This document shows positions 12,930 through 24,527 of a DNA stretch of 64,000 bases, piece by piece. The translations under genes and the position numbers were made by a program. The notes beneath the pieces are model-generated. The model was not told where the DNA came from, searched no databases, and saw only the letters and a program-made list of their open reading frames with translations. Source of the DNA: Deroplatys truncata (Eukaryota; Arthropoda; Insecta; Mantodea; Mantidae); NCBI GenBank assembly GCA_030765065.1, contig CM060986.1, positions 78,361,573-78,425,572 on the forward strand. The letters are read 5' to 3'. The stretch's first letter is position 1; every line of letters starts with the position of its first letter.

Positions 12930-13320
12930 AGGGAAGGGGTTCCGACTCCGTAAATTGCCGTTTTTCGAATTGGGTTGGACTCGGCGAGACAGTGGCTCAT
13001 GATACCATAGGAGATTGGGCATGTCTGGAAGGTGATGTCCAGGCGGGGTTGTGAGACAACTCAGTGCCCTCTGACACCACCCTTGAGAGCTGGGATCGGT
13101 GCCAGAGCTCCGTCGTCTCTACCGAGATTCTTTGGTAGTTTTCCCCTTTAGGGTTCAGGCACATAAGTGGCATATTCATTTTCGTCCCTATGCAAGTATT
13201 TGGGGGCCTCAGTTAGTTTATAGGTGAAGGCCTAATGAAAAGCGAAGGAAAGCGACCCGGCTGGCGCCTATGTGAAAGAGCTTCGGCCCTGGGTGGACCT
13301 TCACTTCACAACATCCATAT
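12930..13320. repeat. GC-richer unclassified segment
   Basis: A segment of about 390 bp with higher GC content and many G/C runs, flanked by TATC-rich low-complexity sequence on both sides (about 12875-12925 and 13315-13345). Composition resembles the SINE-like insertions elsewhere in the window, but I found no clean box A/box B pair and no second copy. Confidence 0.3.
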
Positions 13321-13639
13321 ATATGTCTCTCTGTCTATCTATCTTGTAACATCGTCCAAAGAAATAATTGTACCAGGTTTTGCATAGGTATACTATACAA
13401 ACAATAATTATGTGACGCTGGCTTTGCGAAAAGGTGCGGACAGAAGAGGGAGAAAAACTGCCGTTCGGGCATTTTGTTCGGCAAACAAAGCGAGTGAAAC
13501 AAAACAGAGAAAAGTGGTAAAACAAATTCAGTGCAGACACTAATTATTTCGTAAATGTATATTTCCTTTATACACCTAATGCGAAAATATTCTGATGTGT
13601 TATATTCCACAACTTTCTCCAGTCACTATTATTTATTTT

Positions 13640-14346
13640 ACGTATCTTCTATAAACTATTCTTACAGAAGCTTATTTTTCTATCTTCTTCATGTTGGTCC
13701 AGATAAACGTTTGCCTCAGTAGATACATTACACATTTCATATAGGAACAAGAAGATTGAAGCAATAGTCAAATCTTTAAAAGACGGGCCGTTATAAGCAG
13801 ACTTTGAAATTCCATAATCTTCGCATGACATCATGAAAAAACAAAATTAAGGTGACCAAGCACTTAAAAATATAAATTACTGAAAAAATCAAACCAAGAG
13901 CAACAAATATCTTAGATATAGTTAATGGCACCAAAGTACGTGTGTGTTTAGTTAGTCATGCGGATATTTTAAACATATAGTATCTTAATCAAAATTCTTA
14001 AAGCACTCTTGAGAGAGAGAAAAGTAACGAAGGTTATACCTTTTAAAGGGTAGCTTTGAGTGGGGATAATTTTCTTGAAAATGTTCGTGTCGCATCTTTG
14101 GAAGATGCTGAACTTAGTATGAGCTTCGGTACTTGTGCAACTTTTATTTTTTATTTATATGTTTCACGGACACAAACACACGCATGAAAACTCATATACG
14201 AGCGCTTTTTTCTTTTTAATTTCTTTTTTTTTTTTTTTTTGATTCGGTGGACCTCAACGCACGCATTTCCATAAAATGGCAATTTCGAATTTTTGGGTGG
14301 AATACAATACTTCCTCTTCCTAAACTAGGTGTGTCATAGAGGAAGT
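13640..14346 (-). repeat. AF copy (g), degenerate
   Basis: Reverse AF in two recognisable parts. The tail-side part (13645-13845) reads actattcttacagaagc like other copies. The head-side part ends in ggtggaatacaatacttcc and gaggaagt at 14346. The middle is largely replaced or deleted, and the microsatellite slot is replaced by a T-run near 14216-14240. Confidence 0.65.
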
Positions 14347-14576
14347 AAATATTATGAAGGTACTTCGGAAGTCGTCGTCGTCGTCTCTAACGCTCCCCAT
14401 ATACCTATGACATATCTCATTCCACCAAGCGATGACTGGACTCATTTCTGAGGTGGAGGCTCCCAGCGGGCGGAATCCGTTACCTCCGATGATAGTGTAA
14501 TGATCAGGATGGCGGTGGAGTGAGAGGACCTAGAGCTGTTACCGTGGACTCCGAACCAACTCCGAGTTCACCTTGA

Positions 14577-15862
14577 TACGTAATTATTGATGGGAATATA
14601 TAAATAACTAAATAAAGAAATGATAGTAAAATGGAGAAATAGTTGCAATAAATAATTTGCATATATTAAATCAAGCGGTAATACTTTAAGCTTCAGTTGA
14701 AAAGTTTGTCCGGAAAAATGAAGTTAATTAGGAAGTCAGGTTAGCGGAAGTCATTAGCGAGCCGAAGTAGCAATCGATTAGTTTAAAGCTTCTGGAAATT
14801 CAGTTAGGTTATAAGCTCAGTACGTTTGCAGGATCACTAGGCAGAATTTTGGAAAAAGTAAAGTCATTTACATTCTGAGAATTTAGTTAGGTCCCTTGGT
14901 AACAAAGTAATCCTACACGTAGGGTTTTAAGTATTGCCCCGGTTAAGATGTAAAGTTGATAAGCGGAGCTAAGACGTGAGGGTTACTCTCACTGTTGTAA
15001 CGTATCCTTAGGTTTTGCTGATATAGCATTTTTTTCATTTATTAACGCATGTTTTATTCAAAGCATTATTATTTATATGTGCTGGAATAGTAATTCCTAA
15101 GTTTCAGGATTTAATGTTCAACATAGAAGAGGGGGTTTTGCTCTTATTTTTTGGATGAATATTCAAGAATTTTATTTATCCTTATTTATTATTAGTTGAA
15201 ACCAAATTAGAGGTATATCACTGTTAATGGGTTTAATTCCCTTATTAACTTTTTTACTTATATTATCCTTTAAAAGAAAACATTTAATCCTAAATCAAAA
15301 AAAATAAAAATTACTTTATATATATATATATTCATATAGTCAACATGGAATTTATTATTCTGGAATTTACGTATTACTCGTGTGATGTTTTAAGCGCCTA
15401 GTGACGAGCTTGTGTGAGTAAGATTCCGCGGCTAATGCGAGAGGTCTCGCCGATAATCATTTTAGCACCCACGGCAAGTTACACTACTAGTTTCTTTTAT
15501 TGCGGAAACAGTCATTTCAAATCGAAAAAATTTACACTGTAGAAATTTGCAGGTGTAATAATTCGGTGTTATAATTTCGACTACTACGGTTCATAATCAA
15601 TTTCATTCTCTATCGTCAAATTGTCAGCAACTCGCTTTAATAACTCAAATATTAGTTCACAATAAATTACTCAGTCAATCTAAACTGGCTTGTCCTTCAC
15701 AACACATCCCGCATACCCTGAGAGAAAGATCTCATAGCTTACCACTGGAGCAGCTGGCGCATAAGACAACAATGAGCTACGATATCACGGCAGCAGAATC
15801 AACAACGAAGCAGCTAAACGGCTTCAAAAGTGCCGACCATCGTTTTGTTTCAAAATTGTCGC
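14577..15862 (-). repeat. Repeat R, copy 1 (interrupted)
   Basis: Reverse copy of an unclassified non-coding family of roughly 0.85-1 kb (R). In R orientation it begins near GTGCGACAATTTTGAA, continues with CAGCTGCTCCAGTGGTA and CTCAGGGTATGC, and ends TTATTTATTGCAAC...TCAATAATTACG. About 330 bp near 15008-15340 are foreign, including a mitochondrial-like piece. The R start adjoins the leader of LTR-1 (15863-16003), so R may be internal sequence of that retroelement. Confidence 0.65.
15008..15300 (+). pseudogene. Nuclear mitochondrial fragment (ND5-like)
   Basis: Read with the invertebrate mitochondrial code, 15036-15095 gives LTHVLFKALLFMCAGMVI, a highly conserved stretch of NADH dehydrogenase subunit 5. 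Upstream, SLGFADMAFF fits the same protein after removal of one extra T in a T-run (15029-15035). Downstream to about 15290 a second open stretch appears only when TGA is read as Trp and AGA as Ser (for example FIISWNQIS); I could not assign it to a particular mitochondrial gene. The AT bias and code usage differ from the R sequence on either side. Interpreted as a NUMT; it cannot be translated by nuclear rules. Confidence 0.7.
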
Positions 15863-15992
15863 ACCATCAGGACCATCGTATATACTGCTTCAGTCTTAGG
15901 GATACTTCACACGATCAAGTCAAATGTAAAGGCGTGAATAGGGGCGACTTAAAATTGCCATTTGTCTCCGTAATCTCTCGTGTTATCTTATT

Positions 15993-16003
15993 TGTTGGGC
16001 GCC
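15993..16003 (-). other. Primer-binding-site-like motif of LTR-1
   Basis: On the minus strand GGCGCCCAACA follows directly after the LTR end AATAACA. GGCGCC-type sequences at this position act as tRNA primer-binding sites in many LTR retroelements. The usual leading T is absent. About 130 bp of leader follows before repeat R. Confidence 0.45.
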
Positions 16004-16786
16004 TGTTATTGTTTTATTATTTTAAAATTTGGGCTCTTTATCCTCCGGCTAGCTATTATTACTCAGTTAAGCAAGTATCTCTGAGCAGGGCGTGTAAACG
16101 GAAAGGAGTTGTTACTAAAACATAACACTGATAAAAGAATTTATTTTCACACTTTTATTGCCGTCACACTTAATTAATAGATCACATCTTTAATCTTTAT
16201 ACACGCCTGACTGAAACTGTTATATTTCCGAATGTAATTACTGTCGTATCAGTTGCCGCGTACTTCACATTTTGTAACTAACTTTACGACGCGAGCGATT
16301 CTTCCAAACTGTATGACGTGCACTTCACGAGAGATTCTTCAAGACTGCGCGAGTGTACCTCGTGAATGATTCCATAGAACTGCGTGAAACATGCTTATAG
16401 CTCGAGAATTTATACTCCTTCACCTCGAAATGCCTAAACATTATAACAGAGCTGCTATTGGTTACCAAATCGCACCAAAATTAGCGTCTGTTTTGTCAGC
16501 CAATCACAATTACTAACACATATGCTCTAGGGAAGATATTCCCTCCATTTCTATAGAAAGGCACGCTACCCTGACGTCATTTGTTTGTCTCTTCTTAGTG
16601 ATAAACAACTCACCCCATCAGTTAATTTTACCCACTTCTACTGTCAGTTTCAGTGAGGCCGTGTAAACTTATTTCCTAACAATGCTTATGGCTAACAAAC
16701 ATCTCAAATCATTGTCACACAATAATGTTAATTTACACTACAATCACTCTGGCATTCACAGTGTTGTGATATAAAATACTGCCTCA
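16004..16786 (-). mobile_element. LTR of a retroelement (LTR-1, reverse)
   Basis: Inverted counterpart of 7465-8221. It starts (minus strand) TGAGGCAGTATTTTATATCA at 16786 and ends TGTTATTG on the plus strand at 16004. It shares the CCAAT-containing block, the TATAAATTC box and the 3' AATAACA end. Divergence from the forward copy is clear, so the two are not recent products of one integration. Confidence 0.7.
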
Positions 16787-17399
16787 CATTCCAGAACCGT
16801 AAATCGAACCCTGGCGCCCTTGGCACTTCAGAAGTGATGTTACATATTTATTTACGTAATCGTATCTTTTTCTTGTTCTACATCAATTTTATAGCTAGTA
16901 AACAGCAAGCGATACTGGTATAAAATTGGACTGAAATAACGTAGTTGAATATTTAAGCATACCTACAAAAGACTATACTTCTAGTTTTAGTAGTTCGAAA
17001 GGTGCTTAGGTATTGAGTAGGAGTAGGAAACAGACGGAGGGTCATCCAGAAGCTGGAGTCCAGCATTGGAAGAAGGCCACAATGGTCATTTATTGCTCTC
17101 AGCGTGACCCCTGAGAGTGGAACGAGGGGAAGACACGAAGGACGACCACATCTAGACGACGATGTGCGCTAGCATGGTGGGGTCCCTAAAGACCCCGATA
17201 AGGCACATCTTGGCGCAGGCTAGTCTAATCCCCTGGATCCCCTGTGGCAAAAACACAAGCTCTCAGGTTGAGGGCCCCCAACAGACCCACGAATTTCCAG
17301 GAAGAAAGCTTTCCAAGCATCCACTGTCCAGTCTTAAAACACCGATCGCCGTCACTCGGTCATTCAACCCCGAAACAGATGAAATGTAATAGTCTGAAC
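16787..17399. other. Unclassified sequence
   Basis: Includes a GC-richer stretch (about 16995-17395) with a 75-codon open frame that matches nothing I recognise. It may be the left part of the adjoining S2 repeat, but the similarity is too weak to claim. Confidence 0.3.
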
Positions 17400-17555
17400 A
17401 GAAAATGATGAACAGGAAATTCTAGGTAGAAGAAAAACCACCCCAAATTCGATCCGGGGGAAACCACGAAAAAACGCATGTTCAGAAAGTCCTGGGATCT
17501 TCCGAATGAAGATCTCTTAAGTTACCACGGAGCCATCTCGCACGATATGCTTAGG
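17400..17555 (-). repeat. S2 interspersed repeat, short copy
   Basis: Shares GGTAGAAG...ACCACCCC...GGGAAACCACGAAAAA with the S2 copies at 18.8-19.3 and 49.2-49.6 kb. On the minus strand a box A-like TGGCTCCGTGGTAA lies at the start of the repeat, suggesting a tRNA-derived head. Confidence 0.5.
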
Positions 17556-18834
17556 TATACTCCCCTTAAAAACTGACAAAATTCGACAAAAGCCGCTAGG
17601 TTAACTGCTCATCACAATTACCTATCAAAAATAACCTTCATTTCACTGTCGTGTTTCATTCCTTAATCGCTAGTCTCAATGAATACAATCATTAATCGTT
17701 TGAGATGAACTCTGAAACCTAATTTTAGCTAGAAAGTGCTTCCAAAGGTTGTTTTGACTCACATAAATAATAACTGTAATGGAAAGTTCATGTAAATGGA
17801 AAAATGTGCATCGTATTTGCTTGTGGAATTGCATGCCCTGGGGTGCTTTTATTCACATATGACATTATATCAGGTAACCACAATACTGATATACTTCACC
17901 GCAACATTTTGTAGTATGAAGCAGAAATGTAATGAAGTTAATTAAATTTTCTGTATTTCGTGCTTATGTTACATATATCATAGCTAGAGATGTATCTCGT
18001 CAAGTTTCCTTCACAACCTTCTTACTTCTCCACTCTATTATATTTCCGTATTATTTTTGCACATCACCATCACCATCATCATCATCATCATCATCAAGGC
18101 TCATCTACCAAAAAATGAAATATGCTAGTGCTGTACTTATCATACACTATGGTTGCAAACACCACCTTGTTTGGGAACTCAAGGTTCATGATGGGTCAGG
18201 TAGATAATGCCCAGTAACCTCAGTGCGAGATAAGTGGCTTAAATATACACTCGTGGAATACTGGCAAAAAGTAATAAATATGTGAATGAACTATGTGCTT
18301 CCTGGCAATACAATAAAAACTCGAGGGAAATATTACAGAAGAGAATATTTCCCTACAATGAAACACATACCAAAATATACACCAAAAATTATGTCCTAAA
18401 CTTGTGATGGGATTATTTTACTAAAGCGCATTACCTAAGCATGCAACTTTAAAAATGCATTCAGACATATAATTCCAGTTAAATATTTCATAAATAATTT
18501 CAGTGTTATTATTGATCTTGAACTATACGCTGCTGCATGCATATGTAATTACGTTTCAGAGAGCTTGGAGGCTTCTTGTTGGTGAAGCCACGGAGATCCC
18601 TTTCTAGATGCCTCTTGATTTTCTAAAAACAAACATCTAAATCCGTCCAATGCCTCCTCTGCCTTTGACATGAAGAGGGAATGAACAAGTCGATGACATT
18701 ATTCAAGATACACATTATTCATTATTTATATATGAATCAACATTTGTGTTACCTATATCACGTTCCCTTAAAATTGATGCACTATTAATACCTCATTTCA
18801 AGAGATCCTTAAACCAGTAGGATGTAGCATGTGA
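17556..18834. other. No gene; contains a CAT microsatellite
   Basis: AT-rich sequence without recognisable coding or terminal-repeat structure, apart from the trinucleotide run listed separately. Confidence 0.5.
18061..18096. repeat. (CAT)n microsatellite
   Basis: Run of CAT/CAC trinucleotides, perfect in its right half. Confidence 0.9.
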
Positions 18835-19330
18835 TTATCGGAGAGGCACACCTCACGCACTGCGACCATCTTTATCTGTTGTGGCAGGAGGCAGGAATGA
18901 AGCAAAGGAACAGGAGGAGGTCCCAGGTCCGCAGGCAGAAAGGCCTACAGAGACTCGTAGAAGTCTCTAATATTTCCAGTTTGAAACCCGTAACCAGTGA
19001 GCGATAAATCCTCAAGAGGGAGAAGCAGCTACCCTAGCTGCTAGGACAGCTCATTCTGGCGTTCACGGGGAGAAATCTTTGCAATGCGCTTGCATCCACG
19101 CATCTGCCCGGCACCGCAGGACCTGAGCACCTGAAATGTGAAATGGAGATGAAATGAGAGGAAATGGGGGAAAGGAGAGATCGTGGTAGAATACACCACC
19201 CCGGCATTCGCCTTGGAGACCAGGGGAAAACCACGAAAAACTCCATGGTTGGAGTGTGCTGTTACTGGGAGATCTCCCAAATGTGAGCCCTAGATGTTGC
19301 AGCCTGAACCATTCCACTCCGTTAATTAAA
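18835..19330 (-). repeat. S2 interspersed repeat
   Basis: Shares with 49165-49630 a series of blocks in the same order: a GCATC...GCATCTGCCCG / GCACCG block, CACCTGAAATGTG, GGAAATG, ATCGTGGTAGAA, GGCATTCGCC and GGGAAAACCACGAAAA. Overlapping minus-strand open frames of 70-102 codons are incidental to the GC-richer composition. Confidence 0.55.
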
Positions 19331-19984
19331 CCAGTATATGACGCTGAGTTGTATAAAGATTTTGGGGTCATTCACAATTAAACTTAGACATAAACGCAAC
19401 GTAATCATTGAAGCATTGTTCCACTCTATCATGTCTCAATGCACGTGTTCACAGTGGCTGACGAATAAATATGGCCATAAACTTATAACGTAAATATATG
19501 AGTTTGCAAACTCCAAACTTTCATATTAATATCTGTCAAACACAAGCAACTAGCCAATTAGAGAGCGATTCTCCATACACCTCATCATGTGATCATACTG
19601 CCTTGACTCGCTAACTGCTTTTCTTGTAAGATCGTGGACCAGGAATCACTAGGATATCTATAAAAATCGCAGAAAAGCAAATAATGGAGGTAGATGCTTT
19701 TTTGTGAGTTTAATGTCCTTTTACCGGGTAACCAGCTCTTGTTCATTTTGATACATGTATATAACCTTTCTCATCCTATGTGTTGTCGGTGGTTACTTTA
19801 CAGGCTGCCATATTAGATCAGTTGTTTCAGCTCCCCTGCAATTGGCTGACATTGTGAATGACAACATAGTTTGCGTTAGATTTATGCTTACGTTTTGAGT
19901 CGTTAAGTTAATGTTTTGAAGTCAATCCCGTGTCACTTAAAATTGTTGATGCTGTTTAATGTTACCTACTTTGTTGTTAAGTTC
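19331..19984. other. No recognisable feature
   Basis: AT-rich sequence between S2 and repeat R copy 2; the last ~150 bp may be a diverged upstream part of R. Confidence 0.4.
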
Positions 19985-20830
19985 TCCGATATCGTCATCT
20001 CCTAGCTTGCTCTACATCTAGTCCGCCAGCTGCTTCAGTGGTATGGCTATGAATTTTTTGTCTCACGGTATGCAAGAGTGTAGTGTAAAAGGATAACACC
20101 AGTTTAGTTAGCTGACACGTTTTAATGTTGACTAAAATGTTCTGTTTGAAGAGAATTTCCGACTGTTGAATTAAAGAATTAAATTATTTCTATCATAATA
20201 GTGAGGCGAAGGTCAGTTGCGTAAGTCGTAGAAATTTTACTCGGAAGATCTCTCACAATAGCCGCCAAATCTTTCAAACTCAGGCGCGTCACTGGCGCTG
20301 CGCTGCTTTCTTTATGCAACTAAAGATTACACGAATAGTCACAAAAGTAATCACAAGATTAAGTAACTAATTCGGAGTAGAAAAATCAGTCTGTTTTAGA
20401 ATGCATGCTCTTTTATTAAGTTTCGCCTACCTATTACTACCTATAACAACGTTTCTAATTACGCGGTCCAATCCTAAAACTCTAGTTCTTTCTATGCTGT
20501 GCCTTGCTCGAATCTAAGAACTTCATTCCCTTTCTAATTTACAGAATTCCTGTTTACATGACTGCAAACGTATTGAACTCGACCCTAACTGCATTCCAGG
20601 AACGTGTACGTTAATGCGTTCTATACTCGACTGTTGCTAATGACTTTCCTTAACATGACCCGCTAATGACCATTTACCGGACAAATCTTATAATTCGGGC
20701 GTATTACATTATACACCGATTTAATATACAAGAATTATTTATTGCAATTATTGCTCAATCTTACTAGCATTTCTTTATTTAATTATTTATACCTTCCTGT
20801 CGAAAATTACGGTATCAGCTTAATTTTCAT
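19985..20830 (+). repeat. Repeat R, copy 2
   Basis: Forward R from CCAGCTGCTTCAGTGGTA to TCGAAAATTACGG. It contains the shared GGATAACACCAGTTTA block, the GACTGCAAACGTATTGA block and the terminal TTATTTATTGCAATTATT. It is in direct orientation with copy 3, about 2.0 kb away start to start. Confidence 0.65.
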
Positions 20831-21954
20831 CGTAAATTGTCGCTATAAATTCAAGAAAAGCAATGAAAATGGCTTCAAAGCCTTAAAAAGGAGCAAGGAA
20901 GCAATTACTAAGAGCACAGTGTTTGAAGAGCAAAAAGGAACAGCTAAACGTGCAATGCTTTCAAAGAAGAAAATGCAACGATCGACTATTACAAATCCTA
21001 AAGTTCCCTGGGGACATTGTCTCTTTCTCCTAGGGTTATTTATGTCACCGTTTCCTTTTTATAGGCAGGGAAGGTAGCGTGCATATTGCTGGTAGCATAC
21101 GGAACCTTACGGCCGCAACCAATTTGAAAGGCCGTGTTTTTCTAAACCTGAACAAGGGAATAAACCCATTTGAACCGCAGTAAAATGACAAAGCAGTCTA
21201 GTGCTCTTGTATTTATGGGTAGCCACTGCGGTCAGCGATTTGTTACTTGTGGAGCAGAACGTTGTGAAAGTGCTCGCAGCTGATTTGAATTTATGTAGTA
21301 TGAAGGCATCGTGCCGTAACTCACGTCAATCCCGCTGGATGGCGCGGCAGTCACTACGGCCTGAACATTATTTTCTTTACGTACCATAAACCGAGAAATA
21401 GGGCAGTTTTCACATACGATTTTATAGCAGCGTGGTCTCAAAATTGTAGTCATCGCTGCAACAGTGATTCTTTCTTTCCGTTTTACTGGATCATTCGCCT
21501 GCCGGAAGTATGTGCTGTTTTGTCCACAGAAATTTCGTTTTAGAATACTTTTGGGTTAAACATTGATCCTTCAGTCGTTTGAAAGAAGTATTTCTAGCGC
21601 AATAGCTTAAAACTTACTGCAATAAATTCTAGAAAATAAAATCTGTCGCACTCGTGCTACTTTCTCTACCCCTTACAACTTTGTATAATCCTCACATAAT
21701 ATAGTAGTCAGTAAAAATCGGGTTATCTTGTGTTTACCTTTTCCGAGGCCAAATTCGTGCGTGAAACTGCGAGCAATATTATTTACATCCCCGAGGCTTA
21801 CTACACCAGTCTTCAATCAGGTGAGATTAAATGATGTTTTGAGAATTATGAGCAAATTTTCGTATCATCTCTGCATCACTACATCTCATTTCCTTTTTCT
21901 TCACACAATCCGCATTTTGATAACGTACTATATTATCTGAATTTTTCAAGCCGC
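20831..21954. other. Spacer between R copies 2 and 3
   Basis: 1.1 kb without recognised protein. A 111-codon plus-strand frame (20742-21077) starts within R2 and is Lys/Ser-rich in its middle; I do not recognise it. A lone ACTTTCTCTACCCC at about 21659 is the only AF-like scrap. Confidence 0.4.
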
Positions 21955-22955
21955 GCGATGTTGCGACAATTTTGAAGCAGTATACCTTACCTGCTTCTGA
22001 TGTCGTATTCTCATAGGTCGTTCTGTTCCCTCTTGCGCGAGCTGCTCCAGCGGTAGAGCTATGAATACTTTCTCAGGGTATGCATGAGTGTATTGTGAAG
22101 GATAACACCAGTTAAATTGACTCAGAAATTTATTGTGATCTAATACTTGAGCTATTGATGCGTTACCGATCGTTTGAAGATAAAGAATGAAACTGATTAT
22201 GAATTGTATCACTTGAAACTGTAACAGTTGACTTATTATACCCGCTAATTTCTGCAGTATCAATTTTGCTGTTTGAAATAATTGTTTCCGTAATAAAATA
22301 AACTAGAGGCGTAATTTGCCGTGAGGCGCTAAAATGTTTACCGGCAAAACCCCTCGCAATAGCCGCTAAATCTTACTCACACAAGCGCATCACTGGGCGC
22401 TTAAAATAACACACGAGTTGCCATAAGTTTCCATAGTGGCGGATGTATGCATAAATGTATGCACGAAAGGAATGTGCACGAACGAATTTCGATCAGTACC
22501 TCTCTGACTCAGATTGCACGCCTTTACATTAACTCAAGTTACACCTACTTTAGAACTACCCCACCAAAGTCTTTTCTTGCGCTGGTCAATACTTAAAAAA
22601 ATTCTACATGTGCATCTGTTGCCTTGTTACTATGCGATACCACCTCGACTCCAAGAATTACATTCACCTTTCTCTTTAATTGAATTCTGGTCTACATGAC
22701 TCTGCAAACGTACTGAGCTTATAACGTAACTGAATTCCAAGAGTCTTTAAGCTAGTGCGTTCTATTCTCACTGTTAATAATGACTGCTTAACATAACTCG
22801 CTAATTACCTTTCTTCGGACAAAGCTTTTCAACCCAGGCTTATACATTATACATTGATTTATATATTGAAATTATTTATTGCAACTATTTCTTTATCTGA
22901 CGATCATTTCTTTATTTAATTATTTATAACTTCTCGTCAATAATTACGGTGCTAT
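21955..22955 (+). repeat. Repeat R, copy 3
   Basis: The most complete R copy. It runs from GTTGCGACAATTTTGAAG through GAGCTGCTCCAGCGGTAGAG and CTCAGGGTATGCATGAGTG to CGTCAATAATTACGG. All four R copies share the order of blocks, and none holds a convincing open frame. Confidence 0.65.
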
Positions 22956-23039
22956 GATCTAGAGTGTGCTTGCTCCTCCATAGGCCACTGACCCAATGCA
23001 TTATAAGTCCTACAACGAGAAGGATAATCCGTTAAAGAA

Positions 23040-23940
23040 GAGGTTGCCAAAAGCTATCATCGAGTTCACAGGACATATAAATATGAATACAAAACTAAAG
23101 AAATATAAATGGAAAATTAACTGATTATGTGTAACGCACGAAATTTGTAAGAAGGTAATTACCTCAGTCCAATTTTATTTAATTTGATTATGGATGAAAT
23201 AGTACATCGTCTGGAAGCTTAAAAGGTATGTCATGGGAAATAAAACCATCAACAAGTTCTTTGTGCAGATGACACTGTTCTTATAGCTGGGCCAGAGAAT
23301 GATCTTCAAAGGTGGCTACACAGATTTGTGACATAAAAGAAAAGATCATGAAAGTTGCAACGAAAAAACAAAATGTGTATATATACCCAAAGAACCCCTA
23401 AGGTGTAAATTGGAAATTAAATGCAAAATCATTGAGCATGTAATACATCTTACATGTTTAGGGATAGTGTATCAAATTATCGAAATATAATTGAAGGATT
23501 TAGACAGTTCACAGAGCATCAAAAATATAAGGTTATTTATGAGATACTAAATATTTGAACACTGAAAGTAAAATGAACATTCATAAAACTGCAATAAGAC
23601 CTTAATTAGTACATGGAACAGACAAAATAGATGAAAACAGCAAAACTTAACACTTATTCGCAGTAACAGAAATTGATACATTAAGGGCAATGGATAAAAT
23701 GGGAATGGACAAATAAAGAATGCAAGTATAAACATGACATAACGAATAACGGATATAATATAATGAGTGGAAAAAGAAAAACATTGGAATGAACATGTTG
23801 GCAGAGAAGAGAAAACAATTTTGATTAAAATAGTACGAGATCAGTGACCTGCAGGAAATAAAAGTGTTGGAACGCCACTAAAAAGAAGCCTATTTTTCAG
23901 GCTCAGGCTAAACAAATGAAGAAGAGTAAATAGATATTCT
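23040..23940 (+). pseudogene. LINE reverse transcriptase fossil
   Basis: 5'-truncated, frameshifted non-LTR retrotransposon. Recognisable in order: a motif region NYLSPILFNLIMDEIVHRLE (RT fingers/palm), then VLCADDTVLIAGPENDLQR, in which the catalytic YADD box reads CADD, and towards the 3' end HKTAIRP and PAGNKSVGTPLKR, matching the C-terminal GRP-rich part of RTE-like endonuclease/RT proteins. These pieces fall in different frames with many stops. It would have reverse-transcribed its own RNA at a nicked target. The exact clade (RTE-like or related) is inferred from motif style. Confidence 0.8.
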
Positions 23941-24527
23941 TCTATTCGTGTTTTGTTACACGCGATGAATTTTGACTCCGAATAACCCAATCAACTGCAT
24001 TGTGGACTTGGTTGCATGTACGCTATGGAAAATCAAACCCAGCTGTTTGAATATCGTAGATCAGTTTTTGTGTTACTAATGAACGCATGCGGAAGAAAGA
24101 AAAAACGTAGAAGACGCTTTATAGGTGCTGCATGACATATGCTGGGAAAGCTTAAAGTTGTAACAACAATATTGCGAGAGCGGTTAGGGCTTCGAAAAAT
24201 AGTATTTGAAAGAATCTGAATATTTCAATGAGTTGTGCATTTTTACTATACACTAAGTAGAGGAAACATTATGCTCTAACCAAAAAGTTAATATCAATAT
24301 GTCAGCGTAAATATAAAATAAAACTTTATTAAAAACTTTAACGTGAAAATGATAACTAATCTATTCTCAGTCTTTGATACCTCATCCAATTTTATAAATT
24401 TACCTATAAGCTGATCAAGAACAAGAATTGTACTATTCCAATTGTGAGGTCTATTGAATCTAAAATACTTTTACAAAGAGATCTGTGTGTGCACATGAGA
24501 GAGAGAGTAGAGCATAACTCAAAAAAA

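Noticed and set aside
7465-16786. A single large element with ~0.76-kb terminal inverted repeats (Polinton-like)
   Set aside because: The repeats look like LTRs (TATA box, primer-site-like motif), their outer flanks do not match, and no integrase, polymerase or capsid sequence lies between.
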